Shown here in pieces: positions 1-8,890 of a stretch of DNA of 64,000 bases. The position numbers and the translations under genes were made by a program. Each line of letters begins with the position of its first letter. Within the stretch, counting starts at the first letter, position 1. The notes beneath the pieces were generated by a model that did not search any database, was not told the origin of the DNA, and saw nothing but the letters and a program-made list of their open reading frames with translations. This DNA is from Pseudobutyrivibrio sp. (GTDB lineage: Bacteria; Bacillota; Clostridia; Lachnospirales; Lachnospiraceae), in contig JAFYYR010000019.1 in NCBI GenBank assembly GCA_017557435.1, positions 24,528 through 88,527 of the forward strand. Direction: 5' to 3'.

Positions 1-177
1 AAGGGGAATGTTTCTGAGCAAATGATGTACAACACATACAACATGGGTCTTGGTATGATTGTTGCAGTTGACCCTGCTGATGTTGATAAGACAATGGAAG
101 CTATGCGTTCAGCTGGAGATACACCTTACGTAGTTGGTAAGATCATCGACGGCGAAAAGGGCGTTGACTTAGTTTAA
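1..177 (+). CDS. purM: Phosphoribosylformylglycinamidine cyclo-ligase (AIR synthase), C-terminal fragment
   Basis: The last 58 codons of a gene that begins outside the window. PurM closes the imidazole ring of FGAM with ATP to give AIR, the fifth step of purine synthesis, in the cytosol. The visible part has the C-terminal PurM block MYNTYNMGLGM followed by a valine-rich strand and the PYVVGKI segment near the end. The genes downstream are purN and purD, which supports the call. Only the tail is visible, so nothing can be said about the start or the active site. Confidence 0.9.
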   Translation, partial: KGNVSEQMMYNTYNMGLGMIVAVDPADVDKTMEAMRSAGDTPYVVGKIIDGEKGVDLV

Positions 178-195
178 TTATTAAATGAGCTTCTA

Positions 196-263
196 GCTAA
201 CAATCTCTTAGTGCTCTTTGTAAGGACATTTAGTCCGACAAAGAGTATCTAAGGATTGTTAGC
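196..263 (+). repeat. Long imperfect inverted repeat (hairpin) between purM and purN
   Basis: The arms GCTAACAATC (196-205) and GATTGTTAGC (254-263) are perfect complements. Inside them TGCTCTTTGT pairs with ACAAAGAGTA, and at the tip GGAC pairs with GTCC. The whole 68-nt segment can fold into one long interrupted hairpin. There is no run of T after it, so it is not a standard terminator. It could set relative expression or mRNA stability of purM against purNDs, or be a dispersed palindromic repeat. Confidence 0.6.
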
Positions 264-291
264 GTAAGAAGTTGTGTTATTAGGAGAATAA

Positions 292-915
292 ATGAAAATT
301 GCAGTGTGTGTTTCTGGAGGTGGCACTAATCTCCAGGCGATTATTGATAAGATTAATTCAGGTGAAATCCATAACACTGAGATTGCAGTAGTAATTGCAA
401 ATAACAAAAATGCTTACGCATTGGAGCGAGCTGCAAAGGCTGGCATCGAGGGCGTGTGCATCTCACCAAAGGATTTTGCTAACCGTGAGGCATTCAATAA
501 GGCTTTCCTTGAGAAGCTTGATTCTTACAATGTAGATTTGGTTGTGTTGGCAGGATTCTTAGTGGTTATTCCACCTGAGATGATTCGCAGTTACAGAAAC
601 AGAATCATCAATATCCATCCATCACTTATCCCTAGCTTCTGCGGTACAGGCTACTATGGGCTTAAGGTACACGAGGGCGTACTTTCACGCGGTGTAAAAG
701 TTACTGGTGCAACATGCCACTTTGTGGATGAAGGCACAGATACAGGCCCTATCATTTTACAGAAGGCAGTTGAAGTCCAAGAAGACGACACACCAGAGAC
801 TTTGCAGCGCCGTGTCATGGAGCAGGCCGAGTGGATAATCATGCCTCGCGCTATAGACCTCATCGCTCGCGGTTGCGTAAGCGTGGTGGACGGCAAGGTT
901 CGTATTTCAGAATAG
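292..915 (+). CDS. purN: Phosphoribosylglycinamide formyltransferase
   Basis: GAR transformylase, which moves a formyl group from 10-formyl-THF to GAR in purine synthesis. The 207-residue length is normal for the family. The N-terminal phosphate-binding loop SGGGTNLQAI is present, followed by the catalytic block INIHPSLIPSF (Asn-x-His) and the catalytic aspartate in DEGTDTGPI. The ATG at 292 follows AGGAG by a good distance. It lies 114 nt after purM, across the long hairpin, and 14 nt before purD, so purN-purD are surely co-transcribed. Confidence 0.96.
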   Translation: MKIAVCVSGGGTNLQAIIDKINSGEIHNTEIAVVIANNKNAYALERAAKAGIEGVCISPKDFANREAFNKAFLEKLDSYNVDLVVLAGFLVVIPPEMIRSYRNRIINIHPSLIPSFCGTGYYGLKVHEGVLSRGVKVTGATCHFVDEGTDTGPIILQKAVEVQEDDTPETLQRRVMEQAEWIIMPRAIDLIARGCVSVVDGKVRISE

Positions 916-929
916 AGGAGGATAATTTT

Positions 930-2195
930 ATGAAGGTTTTGATAGTTGGTAGCGGCGGCCGCGAGCATGCGATTGCTCTTGCGGTTTCGAGAAGCCCACA
1001 GGTTGATAAGATTTACTGTGCACCAGGCAACGCTGGTATTGCAGAGCTTGCAGAGTGCGTAGATATTAAGGCTATGGAGTTTGATAAGCTTGTAGCTTTT
1101 GCCAAGGAGAAGGAGATTGACCTTACTGTAATCGGTATGGATGATCCACTTGTTGGCGGCGTAGTAGACAAGTTTGAGGAGGCAGGTCTTCGCTGCTTCG
1201 GTCCTAGAAAGAATGCAGCCATCATCGAGGGCTCAAAGGCATTCTCTAAGGATTTAATGAAGAAATATAATATTCCAACAGCAGGTTATGAGAATTTCAC
1301 AGACCCTGAGGCTGCTCTTAAGTATCTTGAGACAGCTAAGTATCCAATCGTTCTTAAGGCTGATGGTCTTGCACTTGGTAAGGGTGTACTTATCTGTGAG
1401 AATCATGAGCAGGCTGTAGCTGGTGTTGCTGAGATCATGACTGACAAGAAGTTCGGTGATGCAGGTAACACAATGGTTATCGAAGAGTTTATGACAGGCC
1501 GTGAGGTATCTGTTCTTTCATTTGTTGATGGTAACACAGTTAAAATCATGTCATCTGCTCAGGATCACAAGCGTGCAGGTGATGGTGATACAGGACTCAA
1601 CACAGGTGGAATGGGTAATTTCTCACCTTCTCCATTCTTTACAAAGGAGATTGAGGAGTACTGTCAGAAGAACATTTTCCAGGCAACTGTTGATGCCATG
1701 AAGGCAGAGGGCAGAGATTTCAAGGGTGTTATTTTCTTTGGTCTTATGCTTACAGAGGATGGTCCAAAGGTTCTTGAGTACAATGCAAGATTTGGTGATC
1801 CAGAGGCACAGGTTGTACTTCCACGTCTTGAGAATGATATCATCGACGTATTTAACGCTTGTATCGATGGCACACTTGATAAGATTGATTTGAAGTTCTC
1901 TGATGAGGCTTGTGTATGTGTTGTTTTAGCATCTGATGGTTATCCAGTTTCTTATGAGAAGGGATTCCCAATTACAGGCTTTGAGAAGTTTAATAACAAG
2001 GATTACTATTGTTTCCACGCTGGAACAGCTAAAAATGACAAGGGCGAGATAGTTACCAATGGTGGACGTGTTCTCGGTATCACAGCTCTTGGTAAGGATT
2101 TAAAAGAGGCTCGTGCCAAGGCTTACGAGGCTACAGAGTGGATTCAGTTTGAGAATAAGTACATGAGACACGATATAGCTAACGCTATTTTATAG
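930..2195 (+). CDS. purD: Phosphoribosylamine-glycine ligase (GAR synthetase)
   Basis: ATP-grasp enzyme that joins glycine to phosphoribosylamine to give GAR. The 421 residues match the usual length. The N-terminal MKVLIVGSGGREHAIA block, the ATP-grasp loop around KADGLALGKGV and the metal/ATP segment EYNARFGDPEAQ are clear. A longer reading frame opens at 831 inside purN, but the ATG at 930 is preceded by GAGGAGG and begins exactly at the family N-terminus, so it is the start. Last gene of the visible purine operon. Confidence 0.97.
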   Translation: MKVLIVGSGGREHAIALAVSRSPQVDKIYCAPGNAGIAELAECVDIKAMEFDKLVAFAKEKEIDLTVIGMDDPLVGGVVDKFEEAGLRCFGPRKNAAIIEGSKAFSKDLMKKYNIPTAGYENFTDPEAALKYLETAKYPIVLKADGLALGKGVLICENHEQAVAGVAEIMTDKKFGDAGNTMVIEEFMTGREVSVLSFVDGNTVKIMSSAQDHKRAGDGDTGLNTGGMGNFSPSPFFTKEIEEYCQKNIFQATVDAMKAEGRDFKGVIFFGLMLTEDGPKVLEYNARFGDPEAQVVLPRLENDIIDVFNACIDGTLDKIDLKFSDEACVCVVLASDGYPVSYEKGFPITGFEKFNNKDYYCFHAGTAKNDKGEIVTNGGRVLGITALGKDLKEARAKAYEATEWIQFENKYMRHDIANAIL

Positions 2196-2249
2196 CGATA
2201 TACGTGTGAGGGCAACGTAACGTAAACTGGCATAAAAGAGGAGATTGTT

Positions 2250-3227
2250 ATGGAAAGAACAGCAAAACAAACATTTTCAGCTGTGGGGTTAGCTTTTTTT
2301 ACCTATATCGCTGTATCATTTGTAATGCAGATTATTTTTGCTATGGTAATTTATTCAATGGTAGATCTTCATAATCCACCATCATGGGCAATGTGGATTT
2401 CAAGCGTTGTTCCAATGTATTGTATCGCTTTTCCGATTTTTATCATAATGATTAAGCGCGTTCCTACAGAGCCATTTGTTGAGACAAGGACTTTGAGTTT
2501 CGGTGGATGGCTTAAATTCTTTGTACTGACAGAATTTGCAATGGTAGCAGGTTCTATAGTGGCATCATCTGTTGGAAAAATATTTGAAAGAGTCAACGTT
2601 AACACAAATGCGACTATGGAATCCCTGACTTCAACCAATAGTGTGCTTGCACCGATTGTACTGGTGATTCTTGCACCAATTATTGAGGAATTCCTGTATA
2701 GAAAGTTTTTAATTGACCGTTTACATGTTTATGGTGGTAAAGTGGCAGTTGTGACTAGTGCGGCTATGTTTGCATTATTCCATGGTAATTTTTCTCAGGT
2801 ATTCTACACATTTTTAATGGGACTTGTATGGGGCTATGTTTACTACAAAACAGGCAAAGTAATATATACAATTATCATGCATATGTTAGTTAATTTAGGA
2901 GGTAGCGTTGTTTCGGTTTATCTCATTAATAAGCTTAACAGTTTTGATTTGAGCCATATGGATATGGCGGCTTTGATATCCTATCCAGAGGCATTGTTTG
3001 CTATGGTTGGAATTTTGCTATATGCGCTTATAATCTTTGGATTAGCAATAGCTGGTCTTGTATGTTTTATCGTTGGATTTAAAAATAGAAGCTATAGTCA
3101 AGAGAGACTAGAGCTTCCTAAAGAGGGCAGAGTTGCTACAGTATGTTTGAATGTAGGTATGATTCTGTTTTTACTCGGATGCGTAGCACAATTTGTTCTT
3201 AGCATATTTAATGGATTGATTAAATAA
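2250..3227 (+). CDS. CPBP family intramembrane metalloprotease
   Basis: A 325-residue membrane protein of the CPBP (Abi/CAAX prenyl protease 2-like) family. Several hydrophobic segments are visible. The three family motifs are intact: EEFLYR (Glu-Glu-x-x-x-Arg), FALFHG and HMLVNLGG. Members cleave substrates within the membrane, or act in bacteriocin immunity; no substrate can be inferred here. It starts at an ATG behind AGAGGAG, 54 nt after purD, and ends at a strong bidirectional terminator. A C-terminal extension of about 80 residues with two or three more membrane segments follows the conserved core. Confidence 0.85.
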   Translation: MERTAKQTFSAVGLAFFTYIAVSFVMQIIFAMVIYSMVDLHNPPSWAMWISSVVPMYCIAFPIFIIMIKRVPTEPFVETRTLSFGGWLKFFVLTEFAMVAGSIVASSVGKIFERVNVNTNATMESLTSTNSVLAPIVLVILAPIIEEFLYRKFLIDRLHVYGGKVAVVTSAAMFALFHGNFSQVFYTFLMGLVWGYVYYKTGKVIYTIIMHMLVNLGGSVVSVYLINKLNSFDLSHMDMAALISYPEALFAMVGILLYALIIFGLAIAGLVCFIVGFKNRSYSQERLELPKEGRVATVCLNVGMILFLLGCVAQFVLSIFNGLIK

Positions 3228-3239
3228 TTAGAAAAAATA

Positions 3240-3276
3240 AAACTCGAGTTACCAAAAGGTAGCTCGAGTTTTTTAT
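3240..3276. terminator. Bidirectional rho-independent terminator
   Basis: ACTCGAGTTACC pairs with GGTAGCTCGAGT over an AAAA loop, with a T run on the right and an A run on the left. It ends the CPBP gene on the plus strand and the minus-strand operon finishing at 3283. Confidence 0.9.
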
Positions 3277-3282
3277 TGTAAT

Positions 3283-3927
3283 TTATCGTAATTCAGAATA
3301 TCCAAATGAATTTACTATAGCATCGATAGGAACTCCCTGTTTACAAAGTGGACAATCATGAAGTGGATATGACTGATAGTTTGGAATATCCTCTTCGTGG
3401 AAAACTGCGGTAATAGGAATGCCGCCCACTTCTCTAACAGCTGAGAAGATAGCGCATGCGCCACTTATTTTTGCTCCATAGTATTTAACACATTCTGCTA
3501 GGCTTTCAACAGTACGTCCAGTAGAAAGTGAGCCAAACAATAGTAATACATTTTTATCTCTAACAGTAAGTTGCATATTGTCTCGGAAAATGCTCTGTCC
3601 GCTAGAGGTAATCTCTGGTGATGTAACATAAATTGTCTTGTGCTGGTTGTAGTTGGCAACGCCAGCTTTTGTAAGCTCAAGAGCTAAAAATGTACCAACA
3701 ACTTCCATATCATCTGCGCAAACGATGGTATCAACAGGTGTCTGAACTGAGTAGTGCATTGCAAGAAGTTGAGCCACACCCTGGGCCTCGTTGCATCGCG
3801 TTTTCATTGTGCCAATCTCCATGTAATTAGTGATGTGAGAGTGGTTGGTGGCAAAATGACCAGGAATAATTTTAAGTGCTACTTCAGAATTAAGTGGTGC
3901 TGGAATCTTAGTGTACTCTTTTAACAT
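3283..3927 (-). CDS. Phosphoribosyltransferase-like protein (orotate PRTase family, divergent)
   Basis: A 214-residue protein resembling type I phosphoribosyltransferases, often labelled orotate PRTase in clostridia. The segment at about residues 126-160 has the shape of the PRPP loop (hydrophobic strand, then STGRT), but the acidic pair that normally precedes it is Gly-Ser (FGSLSTGRT), so PRPP catalysis is doubtful. A second strand-helix block has ADDMEVVGT. The C-terminus has an unusual CPLC motif in place of the usual end. It starts behind GGGGGG and is the last gene of the trk operon. Role unknown; nucleotide sensing or a dead enzyme is as likely as a classical transferase. Confidence 0.55.
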   Translation of the reverse strand: MLKEYTKIPAPLNSEVALKIIPGHFATNHSHITNYMEIGTMKTRCNEAQGVAQLLAMHYSVQTPVDTIVCADDMEVVGTFLALELTKAGVANYNQHKTIYVTSPEITSSGQSIFRDNMQLTVRDKNVLLLFGSLSTGRTVESLAECVKYYGAKISGACAIFSAVREVGGIPITAVFHEEDIPNYQSYPLHDCPLCKQGVPIDAIVNSFGYSELR

Positions 3928-3982
3928 AAAAAGCCCCCCATGCTATTAATGATTAACGTAACTATTCCAAAACGATATAACT

Positions 3983-4585
3983 TTATTCTGGGTAATTCTC
4001 TGCAAGTTCACAGATTGTCTTAACGCACATACCCTCCCCAAGTGTTCCACTATCGAGGATGACATCGTATTCACGGAAATCTCCCCAATTTTTATCAGTG
4101 TAATACTTGTAGTAGGTCTTACGCTGTTTATCCTTTTTCGCAAGTCTCTTTTCAATGCTGACATTTTCGATGTTCTCATAGCGCTCGAGAACTCTCTTTT
4201 TACGATGCTCCATATCTGCGTGAATCATAACATTCATGCAGCGGATGCCCTCTTTGCGGAGAATGTAGTCAGCGCAGCGACCAACGATTACGCAAGGACC
4301 CTTTTTCGCGCACTCGAGAATGACTTTCTTCTGTGCGATGAAAATCTCGTCCTGTGGACTCTGGAAATACATTGTGCCTGCAGCTGAAATATCAAACCAC
4401 ATGGCGGTTGAGCTGGTATACTCACCTTGTGTCTCTATTAACTCTTTTGCATAACCGCTTTCGATGGCCACGCGGTTAACAATTTCTCCGTCGTAAAATG
4501 GGACGTTCAACTGTTTTGCCACAGCTTCGCCTATGCTATGACCACCGCTGCCAAATTCTCTACTAATGGTAATTACAGGATACAT
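3983..4585 (-). CDS. Cytidylate kinase-like family protein
   Basis: A 200-residue P-loop protein of the cytidylate-kinase-like family common in clostridia. The N-terminus MYPVITISREFGSGG holds a Walker-A-like loop, then YDGEIVNRVA and CVIVGRCADYIL, followed by RVLERYEN and a Lys/Arg-rich lid (KRLAKKDKQRKTYYKYY). The physiological substrate is not established for this family. An upstream TTG at 4600 would add five residues, but GGAGGG lies inside that extension and is well spaced for the ATG at 4585. It sits between the arginase-fold gene and the PRTase-like gene in one operon. Confidence 0.75.
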   Translation of the reverse strand: MYPVITISREFGSGGHSIGEAVAKQLNVPFYDGEIVNRVAIESGYAKELIETQGEYTSSTAMWFDISAAGTMYFQSPQDEIFIAQKKVILECAKKGPCVIVGRCADYILRKEGIRCMNVMIHADMEHRKKRVLERYENIENVSIEKRLAKKDKQRKTYYKYYTDKNWGDFREYDVILDSGTLGEGMCVKTICELAENYPE

Positions 4586-4621
4586 AGTGGTTCCCTCCAA
4601 TACATTTTTCTTACCTATAGT

Positions 4622-5275
4622 TTAAAATTTTTTCGACAAAAAGTCAAAAAGAGTATAATTTGTCTGATTATTGACTTTCCAAGCATTTTCGGCATTTTCT
4701 CCTGAATCCCCACAGATGTCTACACCGATTATTTCATGGCTTGAAAAAAGAATCTCAAGGTCCTCTAAAAGCTCATCCAAGGTCATGTCACCCTGATCCC
4801 AATCAGTGATGGCAAATTCAGTTGAAAGAGCGTCCTTGTCGATTGAGATAAAAATAGGCAAATCAGTTGGGATATCATTTACAGGAATTTCTTCCCCTAC
4901 GCCATAGGTAAATACATTTTTTAGATTAGGAAGTGTTTCTGTTGCTTCAAGTACCCATCCGCCACAGGAAGTAATCTCTCCAAAGCTAGGAGGCTGATTG
5001 TCTGGGTGATGGTCAAATAAAACTAGATTAAAAGGCGTAGTGATTTTCTGAAGCCATAGAAGGCTGAGATAGTGATAGTTTCCAGAATCAATAAAATGAA
5101 TACCCTCTGCAGAGTATTCATTTAATCGATCTACAAGAATTGATTTGGCATAGTCATCTAGATAGCAGCGTGTGCCCTCTAAATCTCTGCAATCAATCAT
5201 AGTACAATTTTCAATTGTCTCATAGAATGACTGATAGTCGTATGCATCAGTCATTTTTATAATAACTGTTTTCAT
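4622..5275 (-). CDS. Arginase/ureohydrolase-fold protein
   Basis: A short (217 residues) member of the arginase-deacetylase fold. The di-metal motifs are recognisable: SGNYH as the first histidine, DHHPD as the DxHxD signature, and SIDKDALS as the second acidic motif. It is shorter than true arginases (~300) and lacks their substrate loops, so the substrate is unknown. Its ATG overlaps the trkH stop (TAATG), so translation is coupled to potassium uptake genes. The link between the two activities is not known. Confidence 0.65.
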   Translation of the reverse strand: MKTVIIKMTDAYDYQSFYETIENCTMIDCRDLEGTRCYLDDYAKSILVDRLNEYSAEGIHFIDSGNYHYLSLLWLQKITTPFNLVLFDHHPDNQPPSFGEITSCGGWVLEATETLPNLKNVFTYGVGEEIPVNDIPTDLPIFISIDKDALSTEFAITDWDQGDMTLDELLEDLEILFSSHEIIGVDICGDSGENAENAWKVNNQTNYTLFDFLSKKF

Positions 5276-6774
5276 TATTCCTTCATTACCTTACCAGCAT
5301 TTTTAGGCTCTTTGGCATGGTATGTTGTGAATAAGTCCTTCCAAATTGTTGGGTGGAAGAGCATAAGTATTGGGAACAGCTCAAGTCGTCCAGCCAACAT
5401 ATCAAAGATAAGTACAATCTTTGAGAAGTTTGAGAAGAACGCAAAGTTTCCAGTAGGTCCTACCAGACTCATACCAGGTCCAATATTGCTCATTGTGGCA
5501 ATTACAGATGTAAATATAGTTGAAAAATCAAGGTTCTCAAATGATAACAAAATAACGCTCACAAAGAATACCAGCATAAATGTGCCGAAGAATACGTTGT
5601 TAGAGCGGATTGTCTCGTGGTTAACTGGCTTGCCATCCATGATTGTCTTGCGGACGCAACGTGGATGGATGTAGCTGATGAGCTCCTTGTGTACTGCCTT
5701 GCCCATAAGTACGAAACGGGAAACTTTGATACCACCACCAGTAGAACCGGCGCAGGCACCGATGAACATGAGAAGTACAAGTACGCATCGGCTAGTCTGT
5801 GGCCATACAGCAAAGTCAGCTGTTGAGAATCCTGTTGATGACTGAATTGAAGTAACCTGGAAGGCTGCTTTTGTCAATGCATCAAAAAGTCCTGAGCTGC
5901 AGCTAAGAGTATTGAAAGTGATGATAACGATAGATGCAACTGTAAGGAATGAATACATTCTCACCTCTTCCATACGGAATGCTGCACGAGCATGACGGAA
6001 GAGTATGTAGTAGTAAAAGTTAAAGTTGATACCGAAAATGAACATGAATACGGCAACAATCCACTGGCAGGCAACATTGAACCCACCGATACTGCTTGAG
6101 TAGATACCAAAACCACCAGTACCAGCAGTAGCGATACTTGTGTTGATTGCCTCGAATGGAGTCATGCCTGCAATGAGAAGAAGAATAATCTCAAGGGCAC
6201 AAAGACCAAGGTAAATCAAGTAAAGCATCTGAGCTGTGTTTTTAAGTTTTGGAACAAGCTTACCAACAGATGGGCCAGGTGACTCAGCTTTCATCAGGTT
6301 GAACTGGGAACCGTCACCACCGGCAAGTGGAATAACTGTAAGGAGGAAAACTAAAACTCCCATACCACCTACTAAGTGAGTGAAGCTTCGCCAGAAAAGT
6401 GAAGCATGAGAAAGAGCCTCAACGTTTGGCAAAATGGAAGCACCAGTTGTAGTAAAACCTGAAACTGCCTCGAATAAAGCATCTACATAGCTTGGAATCT
6501 CTCCAGTAAGCCAAAGCGGAATAGCACCAATAACTGATAGAACTACCCAGGAAGCACCTGTACAGAAGAATCCTTCTTTTAAGAAAAAGAAGAATTTCTT
6601 AGGTCTGAAGTAGCTGTTGATAACACCAAGCACCAGGCAAGGGAAAGCTACGATAGCATATTCAAGCCAAACATCTTCATGATAGATAAAAGCAACAATA
6701 ATAGGAAGCATTAGAAACAGGCCCATGAAGCCTACAACATATCCTAATATGAAGCGAATCACGGAATTATTCAT
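5275..6774 (-). CDS. trkH: Trk-type potassium uptake protein, membrane subunit
   Basis: A 499-residue integral membrane protein of the TrkH/KtrB family, which carries K+ inward together with a TrkA/KtrA gating ring. It has many hydrophobic segments and the four pore-loop signatures of the family: FTTTGAS, GTGGFG, SSTGFST and NIGPG. It lies 6 nt after trkA and overlaps the next gene by one base. Standard length and no visible damage. Confidence 0.94.
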   Translation of the reverse strand: MNNSVIRFILGYVVGFMGLFLMLPIIVAFIYHEDVWLEYAIVAFPCLVLGVINSYFRPKKFFFFLKEGFFCTGASWVVLSVIGAIPLWLTGEIPSYVDALFEAVSGFTTTGASILPNVEALSHASLFWRSFTHLVGGMGVLVFLLTVIPLAGGDGSQFNLMKAESPGPSVGKLVPKLKNTAQMLYLIYLGLCALEIILLLIAGMTPFEAINTSIATAGTGGFGIYSSSIGGFNVACQWIVAVFMFIFGINFNFYYYILFRHARAAFRMEEVRMYSFLTVASIVIITFNTLSCSSGLFDALTKAAFQVTSIQSSTGFSTADFAVWPQTSRCVLVLLMFIGACAGSTGGGIKVSRFVLMGKAVHKELISYIHPRCVRKTIMDGKPVNHETIRSNNVFFGTFMLVFFVSVILLSFENLDFSTIFTSVIATMSNIGPGMSLVGPTGNFAFFSNFSKIVLIFDMLAGRLELFPILMLFHPTIWKDLFTTYHAKEPKNAGKVMKE

Positions 6775-6780
6775 GTCCGA

Positions 6781-8169
6781 TTACCTCAAAGTATCCTTAA
6801 TATTACCGAATCCGGTATGAGTGGTTACAACCATGACGGTGTCACCAACTTCTATTGTGTCAGAACCGCTAGGGATAATGATTGTACCGTTGCGGTTGAT
6901 AAAAGCGATAAGTACATTGTCCTTAAATTTAAGCACAGAGAATGGCACGCCAACAGCAGGTGATTTCTCGCTGATATTGAACTCGATAGCCTCTACTTTC
7001 TGGTCGAAGAGATGGTAAAGTGTGAGAATATCATTGCCATCGCCGGAAGCACTCTTAGCACGTACATATGCGATGATTGACTCGGCTGTAATGTGACGAG
7101 GATATACAACAGAGCCAAGATTAAGCTGTGAAAGTACATTGTCAAAGTTAATACGGTTAACCTTGGTAACAACCTTGGCATTGCTGACCTGGTTAGCATA
7201 GAGAGTGAGGATAATATTCTCCTCGTCAATTCCTGTGAGAGGAACGAAGCTCTCAATATATTCGATGCCTTCTTCTCTAAGAAGGGATTCGTCGCCACCG
7301 TCGCCATTTATAATAGTAGCCTTAGGAAGTGCGATAGAAAGCTCCTCGCAGCGCTCCTTGCTTCTCTCGATGATGCTCACGTCGATGCGGGCCTGAAGTA
7401 GAAGCTTAGCAAGATAATAAGAAGCCTTACCACCACCTACGATAAGACAGTTTTTAACCTGACGTGTCTTGAATCCGATTTCATTAAGGAAGGTACGAGC
7501 GAAACGTCTAGCACCTACGGCACAAACGATATCATTAGTCTGGAGAACAAAATCACCAGTAGGGATTATGACTTCAGAACCACGCTTAACAGCTGTGATA
7601 AGTACCTTACTTGAAATAGTTCTATGTAAGTCCTTGATAGCAAGTCCATCAAGTACATTGCCTTCAGCAATTTTAAACTCAACCATCTCGGCCTGGCCAT
7701 GGGCAAATGATGAAACCTCAAGTGTTGATGGAAGAGAGAGGATAGAAGAAATCTCTCTAGCAGCCTCAAACTCAGGGTTGATGATCATAACAAGACCAAG
7801 CTTCTCCTGTAAGTATGAAATTTCCTTTGAGTAGTCTGGATTTCGTACTCTGGCGATAGAAGCGCAATCACCCATTTGCTTTGCAATTGTACAGCAAAGG
7901 AGGTTAAGCTCGTCAGAGTTAGTAACGGCAATAATGAGATCAGCGTCGTTGATACCCGCTTCAACTTGGGTGCTGTAGCTGGCGCCATTGCCTTGAATTC
8001 CCATTATGTCGTAGAGATTTGTGAGATTATCGATACGGTCCTGGTTCTCATCGATGACCACAATGTCATGACCCTCTTTTGAAAGACGATCAACTAGTGT
8101 ACGACCAACTTTACCGCATCCTACGATAATTATTTTAAGTCCTCTTTTTGAGGAGTTCTTAAAAGCCAT
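6781..8169 (-). CDS. trkA: Trk potassium transporter, NAD-binding regulatory subunit
   Basis: A 462-residue cytoplasmic protein with two RCK units in tandem. Each has a Rossmann NAD-binding loop (IIVGCGKVGRTL near residue 15 and LIVGGGKASYYLA near residue 240), and each is followed by a TrkA-C domain. It forms the gating ring of TrkH, encoded directly downstream. The ATG follows GGAGG at 8176-8180. First gene of a five-gene minus-strand operon ending at 3283. Confidence 0.95.
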   Translation of the reverse strand: MAFKNSSKRGLKIIIVGCGKVGRTLVDRLSKEGHDIVVIDENQDRIDNLTNLYDIMGIQGNGASYSTQVEAGINDADLIIAVTNSDELNLLCCTIAKQMGDCASIARVRNPDYSKEISYLQEKLGLVMIINPEFEAAREISSILSLPSTLEVSSFAHGQAEMVEFKIAEGNVLDGLAIKDLHRTISSKVLITAVKRGSEVIIPTGDFVLQTNDIVCAVGARRFARTFLNEIGFKTRQVKNCLIVGGGKASYYLAKLLLQARIDVSIIERSKERCEELSIALPKATIINGDGGDESLLREEGIEYIESFVPLTGIDEENIILTLYANQVSNAKVVTKVNRINFDNVLSQLNLGSVVYPRHITAESIIAYVRAKSASGDGNDILTLYHLFDQKVEAIEFNISEKSPAVGVPFSVLKFKDNVLIAFINRNGTIIIPSGSDTIEVGDTVMVVTTHTGFGNIKDTLR

Positions 8170-8263
8170 TTAATTGCCTCCAAAATAACTGAAAAATTGG
8201 GATAATTCTTAATTACATAATCATCCATATCATAATGTAGTCTAAAAGAGGCAAAAGTGCAAG

Positions 8264-8764
8264 TTAAATTCTGACATCTACCCTTCGATTAATCTTTTTA
8301 GCCTCTTTATAAAGGGCATTTAGGTATTCAGAATCTTTATCGAAAAAGTCATCAAACTTTGATTTCTTGTAGTTTTTAGCAGCTGATTCATATACGGAAA
8401 CACTGCCATCCTTTTCAACAGTAATTCCTATTTTTTTAAGGTCAGAAGCATACTGGCTGTTGAGGTTTTTAATATTTGAAAGAGCATGTTTTACTGATGA
8501 GCTGTTAGGTGCATATTTTTCTGCTGACTGGAGAGTGTTATTTAGAGTGTCTGCAAAGGCTCTAATTTTCTCCTGAGTCTGTTCATCAGATGATTCCTCA
8601 AAGTTGTAGTCCTGTAGCTTTCGAATAGCATTTTTAAGAGCAGATGTGTCTGCAAATGACAAGGTACCAGTAGGAGTGCTCTGTCTGGTAGCTCCAGTTA
8701 CAACCTTAGAATAGGTGTTGTAGTATATTCTTAAGCTAAGTGAGTTGGAAACGTTCATACTCAT
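8264..8764 (-). CDS. Uncharacterised small protein, possibly flagellin/hook-associated-like
   Basis: A 166-residue soluble protein with no signal peptide. It is rich in Ser, Asn, Lys and predicted helix, with a segment (ASDLKKIGITVEKDGSVSV) of the style seen in flagellar cap/hook-associated proteins. I do not recognise a family with confidence. The ATG at 8764 is preceded by AGGAGGA. The gene is divergent from guaA and separated from trkA by 94 nt, so it probably has its own promoter. The start MSMNVSNSLSLR resembles the opening of flagellin-like proteins, but this is weak evidence. Confidence 0.6.
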   Translation of the reverse strand: MSMNVSNSLSLRIYYNTYSKVVTGATRQSTPTGTLSFADTSALKNAIRKLQDYNFEESSDEQTQEKIRAFADTLNNTLQSAEKYAPNSSSVKHALSNIKNLNSQYASDLKKIGITVEKDGSVSVYESAAKNYKKSKFDDFFDKDSEYLNALYKEAKKINRRVDVRI

Positions 8765-8821
8765 ACTAAAATCCTCCTAGTTCTTATATCGGATGTTCTT
8801 AATTTTTATTTACTTTGATGG

Positions 8822-8850
8822 TTGAAGAATGAGGCAAATTCTCCTATACT
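8822..8850 (+). promoter_or_regulatory. Probable guaA promoter
   Basis: TTGAAG (8822-8827), a 17-bp spacer, then TATACT (8845-8850), about 40 nt before the guaA start. No purine riboswitch core was seen in the short leader. Confidence 0.7.
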
Positions 8851-8890
8851 ATAGGAAATTTAATTTCATATTAATAAGAAGGAGTGTCAG

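Noticed and set aside
831-929. Extended N-terminus of purD
   Set aside because: The extension overlaps purN, is Arg-rich and lacks similarity to PurD; the ATG at 930 has a strong ribosome binding site.
8765-8890. Purine riboswitch upstream of guaA
   Set aside because: The leader after the predicted promoter is about 35 nt, too short for the aptamer.
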